This document shows, one piece after another, positions 35,001 to 47,353 of a stretch of DNA of 64,000 nt (position 1 is the first letter of the stretch; every line of letters begins with the position of its first letter). The notes beneath the pieces are model-generated. The model ran no database searches. It saw nothing but the letters and a program-made list of their open reading frames with translations, and was not told where the DNA came from. The DNA lies in assembly GCA_963922205.1 (NCBI GenBank), contig CAWUHX010000028.1, positions 434,001-498,000 on the forward strand, written 5' to 3'. The position numbers were made by a program, and so were the translations under genes. The stretch is from Romanomermis culicivorax. Taxonomy: Eukaryota > Nematoda > Enoplea > Mermithida > Mermithidae.

Positions 35001-38000
35001 TTGTGAGCATGCCGTTGTGGTCTGTTTAACGATTCTAATTTGTTTCCTTTCGAAACACAGTGGCACCTGAGAATGGTGTCAACATACAACGTATTGTACC
35101 TAATTCTCATCCCTGTGATGAACTGATCTTGGAATGGTTCGATTTTGAAACGTTAAAAAATTGACATGCATAATGCTGACCACACATGAACATGTGGGAT
35201 TTGAGGGTCTTAATCCCCAGAAGGCTTTAGTTGACCCCCAGCAGATTCTGCTTACCAGCATTGATCAAGGAGATAATGAAGAAAAATGAAAAAGAAAAGA
35301 AGAGAAAGACGCCATAAGAATGAAAACGATGCTGTAGTTTGGTTTTTCTGAACAAAGCATACGTGGTGCGAAAGGAGTGAAATTGAAACCTTTAAAAAAG
35401 CAGGCCAAGCGAATGTTTTCACATGTTTGCCAAATTTAGATGTAAGATTGGATGATTTTGGAAAATATTTCCTCTGGTAGTCAATAAAGAAAAAAATTCT
35501 ATCCCACCCAGGTTTTTTTTGTGCGCTACGTCGTGTGTCCGGTGCACAAATTGGGTCGAAAAGTTTGTGTGTTGTGAGAAAAAATCTGCACCTTTATAAG
35601 ATGAATTCATACGACGCTGACTGTTCCTGATATTTGTATAGAAAAAAATAGAAAACCGACCATAAACTAAAGGAAAAAATTCTAACTTCCCAAAAAAATC
35701 CACTGCTGACATCTCTGTGATAGGTCAAAGTAAAACTTTGGATTGAATTTGGTCTATCTTTCTTCCGGCACGAAGCGCTAGAAAATTTTTCGAAGTTTTA
35801 TACCCAAGGACGTTGATAAATGGATGTTTTCAAGATTTACTCGATGATTCAAGATTAAATTTTTAGTCTAGAATCATGGTCAGTGAGATGCTGTTTTCAA
35901 TCAGCTAACGTATACTAGAATTTCAGCTTGAAGTCAATGATATTTAATAAATTGAGGCGACAATGTTTAACAAATTCAGGCATAAATTTTTAAGGATTTG
36001 ATATTAGAATGCTGAATGAATTTGGCCAACATTTATTTCCTGAAGCTGCAGAATTGACTGCAGAATTAGAAGCTCTAATTTTACCGTCAATTAAATCATT
36101 TTCTATACAAAATAAAATGTTAAAATCATATTGAAAGTATTCAATTTGAAGACCTGATGTGAAAGTCGACTTCTGCATCGTGCGCAAAGCACCCTAAAAA
36201 ATTTCTGCGCGAGCTTCGAAAACTGTGCTCAGTGCACAAAAAAGCCCTGATCCCATTCTCACCCCCTCCGTCCTGGCTGACCACAAGCGGAATTTCCATG
36301 GTGCTTACACGTTATCATTTTAAACGATCATGCATAGAGATACGAATTGATTGTATCATAGTAGATGCACAGAGGGGAGCAGATAGGTTATGGCTCCGCT
36401 CCATAAAGGACCTTTTTATGGGCTTTTTGTGGTTCAAGCTCATATTTTGAAGACATATATGAAAATTTTTGCGGTCGAAATTCGCTCTCTCGATTTCGAC
36501 CACTTCAATTTCTCCCAACACAACAGTCACTCTCCCCTGAAAAGGGCCGCTGACTCCTCTTAGCGTCAGGCCAGCTGTTACATATAGACACTCGATTGTT
36601 GAATTTAAGCGGAAAAGCCATGCGGAATAATTATCAGGCGATATCAAAACGCTGGGAATATCGTATGTCTATGTCTCTTATGTCTCTTTGGGATCTAGTT
36701 GCAGTTGCTGCCAAATGTCGGCGTTAGTAAGATTACCACTTTGCCCAGTATGCTCCACCCTTGAGTGTCCCAGATTATTCTCATATAATGTGGTGTCCTT
36801 ATTGACGTGAGATGTGTTGTTTGTTAATCATAATACAAAAATTACGGAACTGATAGCTGATGCCTAGAGATGTATCGGGTACGCGGACCCGAAATAGGAC
36901 CCGAAATTACCCGACCATTTTGCTGGACCCGGACCCGATATTCTCAAAATTTTGGACCCGGACCCGACATTTCCAAAATTTTGGACCCGGACCCGGAAAA
37001 ATTATCAAAATTTTGATTCGGGTCTGATGTATAATATATAGTCTATTTTTCCGGAAATGCTTCTGAATTAGAAAAACGGAACTTTTTGGCTTTTGCCAAA
37101 CCATAACTCACATAGAGCTAAAAATTTGTGGATTTATACAACTAGTCTTCAACAATTTTCTGAATGAAAAATCATACAATAAAACCTTCCTGTGAACAAT
37201 TTTAACAACAGTATTGGTTTTTTGTCATTTTTGAATTTAGAAGTAGTTTATTTAAAAACAACTATAGTAATTCAGCTGAAATCAAATACTCACATTGAAG
37301 AATGTAATGACACATCAATTATTTATTATAATATGAAAAGTAACAAATAAAAATTTATTGTTTAGATCACTATGAGACTGACTTAGATTCAAAATGTATA
37401 GCAACCACAAAATAGCGCAGCATGTGTAAAAATATAACGGACCCGGACCCGAAATTACCCGACCGTTTTGCTGGACCCGGACCCGATATTTTCAGAATTT
37501 TGGACCCGTACCCGATATTCTCAAAATTTTGGACCCAGACTCGATTTTCGTAAAATTTTTTTCCCCGATACATCTCTACTGATGCCATGGTTAGAGAGAA
37601 CGATATTCGTGCAACAATTGCATACTGGTATCTCATTTGTGATTTTTAGATAATTCGAATGATAAGCAAAACAAAAAATCTATATCATTTTCTTTTCAAC
37701 CCAATAGCGATGCTGCTGTAATTATCTATGTTATGTTATTATAAGTATTCATTGCATAAATTTTTAATTTAAATCGAAACGGCTCGAAAATAGCTTTAAT
37801 ATTCAAGCTACATTCAGAAGGCTCCAATTTTTTCTCAGTTTTATATTTTTCAGCGTTCAAAATTGGTGCCGTTCGCTGCCAGGTTCGAATTGTCGTACTC
37901 AGTCACCGGACAATAATACACGTCTTGACAAAAGTCATCAAGTTGTTTCTCCAGATGTTCTGTCTCAGGGCGTCGATCGCGTTAGAGTAACAGATAATTT

Positions 38001-41000
38001 AACATCTGTCGTTGGACAGAAGTCATTGGACAATAGTGGCCTTCAACGTCAAGTACCGCCAGTTAAAAAAACATCCAGTTCCTTTTATCGATCAAAAACC
38101 ATCCGTCCTTATCATCAAGGAGAACATCTTATGAGGATTAAGGTGAAATTTTTATGCTTAATACAGCGCTGTGAGTGAAAGTTATTTTTCGAGTGGTTCT
38201 GCGAGCAATTTTCATTAGAGAAAAAATTTCTTCTTGGACTTATACTTCTAAGAATGATTAATTCCTTGAAAAAGAATGGTTTATTTCAGGGCAGCCGAAA
38301 TAATCAAAGTTGTCGAAACGTAAAATCGAAATTTAAGAGCGATGACTCTATCACGACTCCTCAAGTTAATCTTAAACAAGGTTTAGAACATATTCCAGAA
38401 ACGTCCCGTCGGAAAATACCGTGTAAGTGATGTTTTCATAAATACGTACTTGATCACAAAGAACTGTTACAAAATCATCATGTTTTGCATTTTATCTAAG
38501 AATTTTAGTTATATGTAGTGTTTATTCTAGACCCGAAAGGGTTTTCTCAGGATCAGAAAATTTTACGGAAGCCCTTTCACTCCCTGTGAAATGTCTCACA
38601 TCTGATTTCTCATTTCATTTTCTAAATTTCTTAATTCCATGCTTGTCTATGCAAGCGTCTCAATTAACATTTAAAAACATTAGGCAGATCATTTTTGCGC
38701 AGGTTACCGTCTACACAAAATGTAAAAATATTTGAAACTCGAAAGTTTTATGTGTACACTTTCTAATCCTAATTTTCCTAAATTTCGTACGCGACAGACT
38801 AAGATTGTTTGTCTAATTTAGATACTTGGAAAATTTTATATACTGAAAATTATTTTTTCTAACACGTAATATAAGCTTGCTTTGCAATGTATACACATCG
38901 CATTCTACATTTTTTTCGTTCAGCTAAACTTTCCCGAACAAATCTTATTAAATTTGCGGATTCCGCTCCGAAAAAATCGTCATCTCCTTCGTCGACGCCG
39001 AAATTTATATCAGGGGATACTGACTGTGATCGATCGTTGACGCGGAAGTTGATGGATAGAAATAATAATACGCACAAGTCTGCAGAAAAGTTAAACGAAC
39101 CGATAATCAGCGAATTCGAGAATGATAAATCTAAAAGTTCTTGTTCCATGAAAAATCCCAAAAAGAATTCGTCCGATTCAGCTGAAAGAAGCGCAGGTCG
39201 AAAAATCATAGTTTTGCTACAGTAAGTCTGTAATACTGGGCCAAGTAATATTATCATATCGAAGCAGTGGAGCCTCAATGAAAGCTTATTTTTGCCAAAT
39301 CAATCATGCCGCAAGTTTTGAAAAATTCTTCTTGATCATTTCAATTTCGATAGCGTTTACATTCATCATAATTGACAACTGCATGAAAATAAATGTGCAT
39401 GACTTATTTGGAATGCCAAATTCGTGAACCGAGTGGCCGAAAAAGTTATAGCACTTTTCCTATTCCTAAAATAAACATTTGAATGATCGCAAGAAATGTT
39501 ACAAAATTTCGTATGACAGAAGGAGGCACGAAGCCGCTTATTCCTACAAAGTTGAGTATTGTATGACAAAAAATACTTATTCCAATGCTGAAAATACTGT
39601 TTATTTTGCCGTATGATAAAAGAAGAATAACTTTCGTCCAAAAATGAAAATTTTACCATTTTATTCCTCAGATTGATACCTGATCATAGTAGATATAAAG
39701 TGAGGCATAATCTATGTTTTCCATTGAAAATTAGAAAGATAGAAAAAATGACAGCTTACAATCTATGAATGAAAAAATTCAAACCATGTCGTAACTTTTA
39801 GAGCGTAGGAATTTTTCCAACACGAGTATATCAGTCATGCAATTGGTATTCCGGGCATGATTTGTGGCATTATGAGGCCGTAATAACTTATGGCCAGTGT
39901 TTTTTTTATTTGTACTTTACAAACGAAATGGTCCAGAGTACAAACGAAAATTTTGGCTTCGTTTGTACTGGTACCAGGGTGCCCCCTGGACCGGGAAAAC
40001 CGGGAAAAAGCCGGGAATTTTTTTAAGAGCCGGGAAAATCGGGAAAAAACCGGGAATTTTATCCTTAGTAAGGAATTTTTTCGTGATATCAGTTTCGTTC
40101 TTGTGATTTGACGAATAAATTTTTTTCAAAATTCTGGAAAATTTGTTGCAGAGATTCATTTTCTAGCGTTTTAGAATCATTACCTGTAAAAGGTCCGACC
40201 TGTTGGGGGGCGGTGAATCCCAAATTTGTGGGGTGGAGGTACCAAATGCCCCAAAAAGCCAAAATTTGGAACCCTACAACTTGGGATTTTAACCTCCCCC
40301 AAATAACTCGAAGTCTAATAGGAGATTGGGGAGAGACGTTTTTAGGAAAATTTTCGAAATTTTCGGCTTTTTAAGACCTTTTTTGTAATTTTTGGGGACC
40401 TTGTTTCTTTTTTTGGCGCAAAGAATTCCATCAATTTTGGTACCTCACCCCGAAAATTTGGGGGTTACCCTCTATATTGAACCGGGAAAAATTGTTAAAA
40501 GGTACCGGGAAAACCGGGAAAAAACCGGGAATTTTGTTTTGAAAAGATCGATAACGACGTACTAGCAGCTATAGCATAATAAAAGCTTTTTGTGGAGTGT
40601 TTTTTTTTTAGCGCGGCGCTAATGAAAATTTTTTGCGCTAATGAAAAATGATAGTCATTAGCGCGGCGTGCTAATGAAAATTTTTGCTGAAACTTTCGAG
40701 TTGAAGTTAAAATTTCAAGTGATTCGAAAATGCATTAACATTTAGAAAATCGCAGCTCAGTAGCATAAGGAAACACTTCTTATAGTACATCATATTAATC
40801 CAAATACATGTACTCATGGTTGGATCAAATTCTGAAAAAAATGCCATCGGCTATAAATTCAAAAATTATCATAGTCAAGAAAATAAAAAAAATAAAATGT
40901 ATTTAAAACAAAAAAATTAAAAAATTTAATAAAAATTAAAAATTCACTATTTGAATTTGATTATATTCTACAGTAATAAGAAGTCAAGATTTTTTTAACA

Positions 41001-42292
41001 GACAAACAAAATTAAATCAGTTAGTTGATAAAAAAAAAGTATTCTTTCTCTACCCAATGCCCATAACAATCAAAAGCACAGCACACACGCCAAATATGCA
41101 CAATGCCCAAAATGGAATGTGATGATTTTTGATAACCTGTCTGTACGACATATTACATATTCTACGGATTGACTATACTATGTGTTTTAATCGAAAATCA
41201 ACGCGCGCGAAAAATTTATTTCTGTGCAGTGTGCACTAACGAAAATTGTTCTGCGCTAATGAACTAAATGTTCCATTAGCGCCAGCGCTAACGGGAGTGA
41301 CGCTAAAAAAAAAACACTGTTGTGGAGTATTTCACTAGTGCACGTTCTGTGTCTCATGATCAAATGTTTTATGTGTCTGAATTCATAGCATTCCTATGTG
41401 TCTCGTGAAAATAGCCAACGTATTTCACAGCACGTTTGTTGCATTTTATAACAATGAATGCTCTTTTTAGCAATTTTTCGCAAATTTTGGAGTACAAACG
41501 GTTTTTGAGAGGTCGTTTGTACCAGTACAAATGGACCGAGTACAAAAAAAAAACACTGCTTATGGCTCATTCACTAAAACTCAATATACGTGAATTGCCA
41601 TGCGAATGAAAGACTGAGTTAGAACATGACGTTTTTCAATTTCCATCTTTACCAAGTAAATTAAATCATATAGAATGAAAAATGACTGATTATTGTTTTC
41701 TTGATCTATGTAAAAATCATATGTCGTAGAGCATGCCAAACTAAAAGGCGACGTCGCTTTTTCTCATGAATGTTAATGAGGATCGCTTTAACAAAAAAGG
41801 TCCAACTCAAACATTAGTTTGGAGATAAAGCGACTTAATGTCATGAAAACTATTCCACCCTTGTTTCACTTACTTTTATATCTGAAATAACAGCTCGATA
41901 CATTTATCTCAGGAATAACTGTCACGCGAATAAATTCTATCTCAGAGAACTTTTTCCATATTTCCAACATATCGTATATCAAATTCTGTCATTCGGCCCT
42001 TGAAAATTTAGCTTTGACGTGTGACACTCACAAATTTCCTATAATATCTTTTTTGCTAGCTCTTGACATTTTTCATATATTCAGAGGTGAAAAGCGAAAG
42101 ACTCACAGTTGCAAAGAACATCAGTCTGTTAAATGTACCTCTTCGATGCCGTTTTCTTTCAACAAAAGCCGTCCAGGCCATTATGTCAAATATTCGCTAC
42201 GGCGTTTACCGATCAGATTACGTGCCAGCATCGAAGATACATGTGCTGCCTCAGGTATCCCCAAGACGGTAACGCAGCAAGGAAGGAATTTA
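32093..42292 (+). CDS. CDC14: CDC14 dual-specificity phosphatase, start exon missing
   Basis: Protein phosphatase that removes phosphate from CDK Ser-Pro sites; acts in mitotic exit, centrosome and cilium biology in animals. Exons: 32093-32192, 32261-32432, 32487-32696, 34123-34210, 34274-34504, 34631-34769, 37854-38142, 38290-38422, 38924-39221, and probably 42085-42292; all phases agree. N-terminal DSP-like half: [47 protein letters not shown]. Catalytic half: [38 protein letters not shown] (general-acid Asp), then [11 protein letters not shown] with the catalytic Cys and Arg across an intron, and [14 protein letters not shown]. The tail is Ser/Lys-rich with [12 protein letters not shown], as in family members. 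The first codons, before RLYF, are not found. If the exon at 38924 is not spliced, a TAA at 39223-39225 ends the protein. Introns hold elements at 33010-33863, 35509-36249, 36865-37578 and 39895-41558. Confidence 0.94.
33010..33402. mobile_element. Degenerate CATACATGTA-type MITE in CDC14 intron
   Basis: Left part CACATTTAATTGGGAGG and a right end GTTACATGTATG at about 33402; shared interior words (CATATGGCTGGCTAGCC, CCCGGCCCC). No clear target duplication. Confidence 0.5.
33474..33863. mobile_element. CACACATGCAC MITE in CDC14 intron
   Basis: 390 bp; ends CACACATGCACG and TGTGCATGTATG; exact 8-bp duplication GTAGCAAC at 33466-33473 and 33864-33871. GACCCCCAGCAGA/GACCCCCGGCAGAATTT words repeated at both ends. 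Related unresolved copies near 33980-34060 and 35185-36300. Confidence 0.83.
35509..36249. mobile_element. hAT-like element, GTGCGC/GTGCAC word family
   Basis: Ends CAGGTTTTTTTTGTGCGC and GTGCACAAAAAAGCCCTG; flanks ATCCCACC and ATCCCATT (6/8). GTGCGC, GTGCAC and TGCGCG words recur near both ends. It lies in a CDC14 intron. Confidence 0.62.
36865..37578. mobile_element. hAT-like element, TAGAGATGTATCGGG TIRs, GGACCCGGACCC repeats
   Basis: 714 bp; TIRs TAGAGATGTATCGGG / CCCCGATACATCTCTA; exact 8-bp duplication CTGATGCC at 36857-36864 and 37579-37586. Subterminal arrays of GGACCCGGACCCGA separated by ATTTTCAAAATTTT-like spacers at both ends. It lies in the CDC14 intron before the exon at 37854. 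Confidence 0.9.
38423..38923. other. CDC14 intron, nothing assignable
   Basis: Intron of 501 bp between two tail exons; no element termini or RNA motifs seen. Confidence 0.5.
39895..41558. mobile_element. hAT-like element, GTACAAACGA word family
   Basis: 1,664 bp; ends CAGTGTTTTTTTTATTTGTA and GTACAAAAAAAAAACACTG; exact 8-bp duplication CTTATGGC at 39887-39894 and 41559-41566. GTACAAACGA and TTTGTACTGG words flank both ends. Inside are CCGGGAAAACCGGG repeats (39985-40530), a decayed CATACCTGTA-like end near 40183, and the nested 40598-41319. It lies in the last recognised CDC14 intron. Confidence 0.87.
40598..41319. mobile_element. hAT-like element, GCGCTAATG word family
   Basis: 722 bp; left end TGTTTTTTTTTTAGCGCGG, right end ACGCTAAAAAAAAAACACTG; 8-bp duplication TTGTGGAG at 40590-40597 and 41320-41327. 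The left terminal CAG seems merged with the duplicated AG. GCGCTAATG words on both sides, as in 13185-14096. Confidence 0.78.
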
Positions 42293-43482
42293 GTAAGTTT
42301 TTTATGCTCAGGTATTCAAAAGAGAGTGCAGTGTAAAAATCATCGGCAGATTTTTTTGGGAAAGTTCCACTTCATTTCCCAAGAATTTGATCGTCTAGAT
42401 ATGTTATCGGTAGTGTTAATGTAGACTGTGAGACGATAATATGAAAGAAAACAATTTTTATTTCAAAAACAGGCTTTCTATTATGCTAACTATAGTCAAT
42501 CTATACTGAACCTACATGTAATTCAGTGGAGCTGCCATGAACCCCAGAAGTCGTCGGCTATATGGCGATCTCCTCAAGATTTGCCAAGCCTATAACATAA
42601 GAAACCCCATTCTTCTGGTTAAAAAATGGGAGAAGTCAATTTTTTTGGATTGAAAATGTTTAGTTTTGGACAAAAAACGGGCAAGAACGTCAATTTTGTC
42701 GACGCTTTGCACCATTTGAATTCATATTTTCAGGGTTACTCCATTGATTTTTATACTCCATTGATTTTCGAATAAGCCTCGGAATGTACATCTGAATGCA
42801 CATCTGTAGGCAGGTGGTGACCGTGCATCGCAAGCCAAAAAATTTCTACGATAAATAAAAGGTGGCGTTGTACGCAGGTCATATTTTTCTTTCCGAAAAA
42901 CTTATGTGGAAAAAATAGACTGCAGCAATTATTCAAGTTTCAAGCCAGTGGTAACTTTTTCATTTTTTAATTCACAAGCATTATGAAACAACGATTCCAC
43001 CCCTGTCAAAAGGACGCAAATCGAAATGAAAATTCATATGTTGTTGTCAAACGGTTTTCCCTCTATGGATGCAATGAACGAAAAAATGCAACTTTGTAAC
43101 TTTTATCCGTATGCAACAAATGTATATAGACAATTTTACAACCGCGATAAAGTCAGAGACCTTGCTTTTCAAGGGTTATTTATTCACTTTTTTATATTTA
43201 TGTTTTTCATTATTCGAAAATGTGCAACTTTTCGTGGTTTAGATTGCGCGTTTAATTTTAGTGATCTTAAGTTTGATTTGCTGAATGATGTATATTAGAT
43301 TTATTCCTGCTGTTCAATTCGTTCAGTTCTTGTGTCGACGGATTCATTTGTTAGTGTCTGTCGATTTTCATGTCAACGGCTAGGTTTAGCAACTTTCAAG
43401 TCTTGGCTACTATTTACTGACGTACTTACTGTAAGTGATGCGAAATTTTGGGTGTTGTGCGCGCTCGCTCACCAGTCACCAC
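42293..43482. other. Downstream of CDC14 tail exon
   Basis: If the exon at 42085 is real, its GTAAGT donor calls for another exon here. TTCGTTCAG at about 43333 followed by an 18-codon open stretch in phase is one candidate. A worn CATACATGTA-like end lies near 42510. Nothing else recognised. Confidence 0.3.
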
Positions 43483-43801
43483 CACTGTTTTTTGTGCGCA
43501 TTTCACTAGAATGTGGAAAAAAAATCTGGGATGTGGAAAAAATTTTTGAGGTCTTTCCTCAAATGTGGAAAAAAAATTTCGGGTTTTCATATTGAAAAGA
43601 TGCATTTTAGGAGGTCCAAATCTCAAAATTTTCCCGCGCTTCGCGCCCGTAACTTACAGGGTTGGCAAGGCTTTGGTTTTTTGGTTTTTTTGGTTTTTTA
43701 AAAAAACCAAAAAATTGGAAAATCTCTGGTTTTTTGGTTTTTTTGGTTTTTCTCCAAAATCATTGGAAAACTGTTTTTTCACATTAGTCGATCTTCTAGA
43801 C

Positions 43802-44050
43802 CATACCTGTACTTGGGACTTGGGAGAGGGGGTTGGTGGGGGGGACCCCCCCCCAACTTGGCCAACCCAGTACCCAAAATCATTTACCCCCCAACCCTCC
43901 TCCCAGTTGGGAAAAAAGTAAAAAAATTTGCCAAAAAGTGTATGTTTTTTGGCCTTTTTTGGGAAAAATTTCGACTTTTTCCTACCCCTCCCCCACTAAA
44001 TTGCGGATTTACCCCCCCCCCCCCAACTGGTCGGAGGTCTTACAGGTATG
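43802..44050. mobile_element. CATACCTGTA-type MITE
   Basis: 249 bp; ends CATACCTGTACTTGG and CTTACAGGTATG; exact 8-bp duplication TTCTAGAC at 43794-43801 and 44051-44058. Long G and C runs. Confidence 0.9.
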
Positions 44051-44832
44051 TTCTAGACATGTATATGTGTCTATCTAAATCAACAGAACTATTGAATTAG
44101 TTGAATTGACTTCACTACAAAGTAGAAAAAAGTCGTATTTTTATGATACATTTCGTACTCAAAAGATGTAATATAAATCAATCGATATCCTTTGTATCCA
44201 TCTTGCAAGCACACATTTAGTACATAAGACAACTTTGCTATAATTTTCTCACAAAAAAGTAGATGCTAAATCTTTCGTGGAGTGTACTTCGATCATATGG
44301 GATGACATCCATTGATCCATATCATCATCAAAATGCTATAAAATATTATTGAGTTTAATATCCTGAATTTATTGTAACGGTAAGCTTTTCAATTTTCTTA
44401 GCTGGAAATTTCAAAATATAAATGAGACAACAAAAATAAAATTTTATACAGATCAGTTAAGCATACTGCAGGTTAACAAAGAGAAGAGCTTTTGAGTGGC
44501 TCATTTTTATGTGACTTGACGTCGCTACTAAGTAGAAAAAATTGTGCAAAAATGTGTATATCTATCATGCAAGCGAGAATAGTATATATAATAAGACCTA
44601 TTTGCTGTAGTTATAGCTCGCAGACAGGTTTGAAAAGCAAAAATTTGAAAACATCTGAAATGTCTATGTGTGACCTTCAACTATATTCGTAATATCAATA
44701 ACATATGTAGTAATCTATCAATTTAAAACCCTCTTATCGAAAACGGTATTGTGTCATTTCAACTTTTCTGTGCATATGTATATATGTGATGCATTGAAAC
44801 AATTCTGTAATTGATTTCTTTTGAGTTTTGAT

Positions 44833-46428
44833 TAGAGCTTCACACGACAAAAATTTCGTACCCGGGTACCCGTTTATTCATTACCCGAGTACCCGAATTA
44901 CCCGGGTATGCCCGGGTACATGTTAAAATGAGTTGTAATGTTAATGTACATATATAATATTAGACAGATACACTGTGAAAATAGAATGATGCATTACACA
45001 CACTCCGTAGTCCCTACTACATAATATTTTTCAACACTTGTGTTGAAACACTGGTTGTGTTGTTGTATACAATAGGCTGCATAAGTAGGTATATTGCGAA
45101 TATAATGCTAGAGATGATGATTAATACACATCATCGACGCACCTACGCTGCAAAATACTACACATCACATCACGATAGCTCAATATTATTGACGAGACAA
45201 AGCAAAATTTGCATACCTCTAGGGTTTTTTTTGACCTACGAGTCACAAGCCAAGTGGCTTGTTGACCTTAAATTTTACAAGCCATTCCAAATTTTTGCAA
45301 GCCAATTTTATAATATCAGTATACGTGAATAAATTTCAATGCTAGGTTATTTTTTAAAGAAAGTATATATTGAGCATCACGGCAATCGATCAAAAAAGAA
45401 ATGTCATTCAACATTTATTCAATAACATTTTAGAGCCGTTAATTGATTAAAATTCAGGAAACATTTGAAATTTTTGAGTTTGATCGAAGTCTAATCTGCA
45501 AGCATTGTGGAAAAAATTTTCCAGCAAACTATCCAAGAACATAACGACTTTGAATTACATGAGAAATCGACGGTTAAGTCGTCTACGATGACAAGTGAGA
45601 GCCCAAAGAAGCTATTAATCTTTCCTGCCTGAAACGCCGGAAAATTTTTTTGGGTATTGAATTGACATTCTGCGATACTGGAAAATCAATTTTCCAACCA
45701 CTTGTTTGAAGAATTAGTTTCGAATTTTCTGTTCAAAGGTCGTAATTTCTGGAATTTTATGTTTGAAAAATTTTAAAATCATTAATTTATTCACACACTC
45801 TAATGAACTTGGCCAAATAGGTATGAGCAAGAAGAGTAGAAGTTTCCGAAAACTACTTCCATGAAGCTTTTGGATTGATTTTACGTTGAGAAAGGAATAA
45901 TCATTTCAAAAAGTTTACAGACTTGACGTATTGATCTTTCTCAAAAAATGTGTCAAGGGAAAAATGTGAATCTTCATTAAATATCGAGATGAAATATTGA
46001 AGATTACCAATTAAAACATGAGATAATACGTTTAAGATGATTAAAACTATTAAAGATTAAATGATAAATGAAGGTAGACATGTTAGAAGCAGCGCCTGAG
46101 CTAGGAAATAAATAATAATGCTTATTTAAGTTATAACCGGCTGAAGCGCCGGAAAATTTTGAGATTATGACCTTCTAAAATGCACCAAAAAGCATCTTTT
46201 CTGTATCCGATATGATCGAACACATGACTCAAAAAATTCTGACAAGCCATTTTTGCTTGTTGGACTAAAATTCTACAAGCCATTTTGTCAGTCCAACAAG
46301 CCATGGCTTGTAAAAGGCTAAAAAACTATGCATACACCTCTACTCTCAAGTCTACATATTATACGTGATACAAACGGGTACCCGAATCACCCGGGTATAT
46401 CCGGGTACCCGCCCGGTGTGAAGCTCTA
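44833..46428. mobile_element. hAT-like element, TAGAGCTTCACAC TIRs, CCCGGGTACCCG repeats
   Basis: 1,596 bp; TIRs TAGAGCTTCACAC / GTGTGAAGCTCTA are perfect over 13 bp; exact 8-bp duplication GTTTTGAT at 44825-44832 and 46429-46436. Subterminal ACCCGGGTACCCG words at both ends. It contains the element at 45219-46329. Confidence 0.9.
45219..46329. mobile_element. hAT-like element, CAAGCC word family around core B
   Basis: Left end CTAGGGTTTTTTTTGACC, right end GGCTAAAAAACTATG; imperfect flanks (GCATACCT / GCATACAC). Words ACAAGCCA and TGGCTTG recur next to both ends. The interior is core B in inverse orientation (about 45720-46190) without its usual GTGGAAA fences. Confidence 0.65.
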
Positions 46429-46641
46429 GTTTTGATTACTTACATTGTGTATTGTATATTTCTCTTTGTTTGTAATTTTTCTTCTTTTCCTTGAATTTGC
46501 CCCTTACATATCGCATGCTCTGTTCCATTTTTACTTTTCTTATGTTCTTCACTAATGGTTCCTTTCTTATGTGCGCACTATTACTGTATTTCTATTGCTA
46601 TAATAGGGATTTCCTATAGCATAAAATAATGACACTTCCGA

Positions 46642-46838
46642 CATACCTGTATGACCTCCGACCAGTTGGGGGGGGGGGGGTAGGAAAAAGTCGAAATTTT
46701 TCCCAAAAAGGCCAAAAAACATACACTTTTTGGCAAATTTTTTTAATTTTTTCCCAACTGGGGGGGGGTAAATGATTTTGGGTACTGGGTTGGCCAATTT
46801 GGGGGAGGGGTCCCCCAACCCCCCCAAGTACAGGTATG
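46642..46838. mobile_element. CATACCTGTA-type MITE
   Basis: 197 bp; ends CATACCTGTATGACC and AAGTACAGGTATG; exact 8-bp duplication ACTTCCGA at 46634-46641 and 46839-46846. Confidence 0.9.
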
Positions 46839-47171
46839 ACTTCCGATAAGATTAATACTTCTAGCTGCCATTTTAAGGCTCCATAACTAGTCTTAGATGA
46901 TACAGGGAGCTTCTAGCAGTTTTTTACATAGTTATTTTGATGTACCAAACATACTAAAGAATTAAACCAGAAAAAAATCACTAAAAAACCATAGAAAAAC
47001 CAAAAAAACCATTAAAAAACAAAAAAACCAAAAAGTCGAAATTTCAAAAGTTTGGTTTTTGCCAACCCTGGTAACTTATCATCATTATTTATTAAGTAGC
47101 TCAGGCGCGGCTTTTATCATGTCTACCTTCATTTATCACTTAATCTATAATAGTTTTCATCATCTTAAACG

Positions 47172-47353
47172 CATATCTGTAAGAGGTCCGACCAGGTGGG
47201 GGGGGGGGGGGTCGAAAAAAGTCGAAATTTTTTCCAAAAAACATCACACTTTTTTGCAAATTTTTTAATTTTTTTCCAAACTGGGGAGGGGGGTTGAGTA
47301 TATGGTTGGCCAAATTGAGGGTGGTCCCCCCAAACTCCCCAATTACAGGTATG
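47172..47353. mobile_element. CATACCTGTA-type MITE in core B
   Basis: 182 bp; ends CATATCTGTAAGAGG and AATTACAGGTATG; exact 8-bp duplication CTTAAACG at 47164-47171 and 47354-47361. Confidence 0.9.

Larger units (their letters stand above)
43657..47070. mobile_element. 3.4-kb element, CAGGGTTGGCAA TIRs, TTTGG word family
   Basis: Ends CAGGGTTGGCAAGGC and GCCAACCCTG; exact 8-bp duplication GTAACTTA at 43649-43656 and 47071-47078. Reiterated GGTTTTTTTGG / CCAAAAAAACC words at both ends. No transposase. Contains 43802-44050, 44833-46428 and 46642-46838. Confidence 0.88.

Noticed and set aside
42014..42424. A standalone 136-residue gene
   Set aside because: The middle part is better explained as a CDC14 exon (42085-42292) bounded by AG and GTAAGT in the right phase; the rest is chance extension.
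43657..47070. Reading the CATACCTGTA units as a CRISPR-like repeat array
   Set aside because: Each unit has its own 8-bp target duplication and long variable spacing; this is a eukaryotic scaffold with separate MITE insertions.
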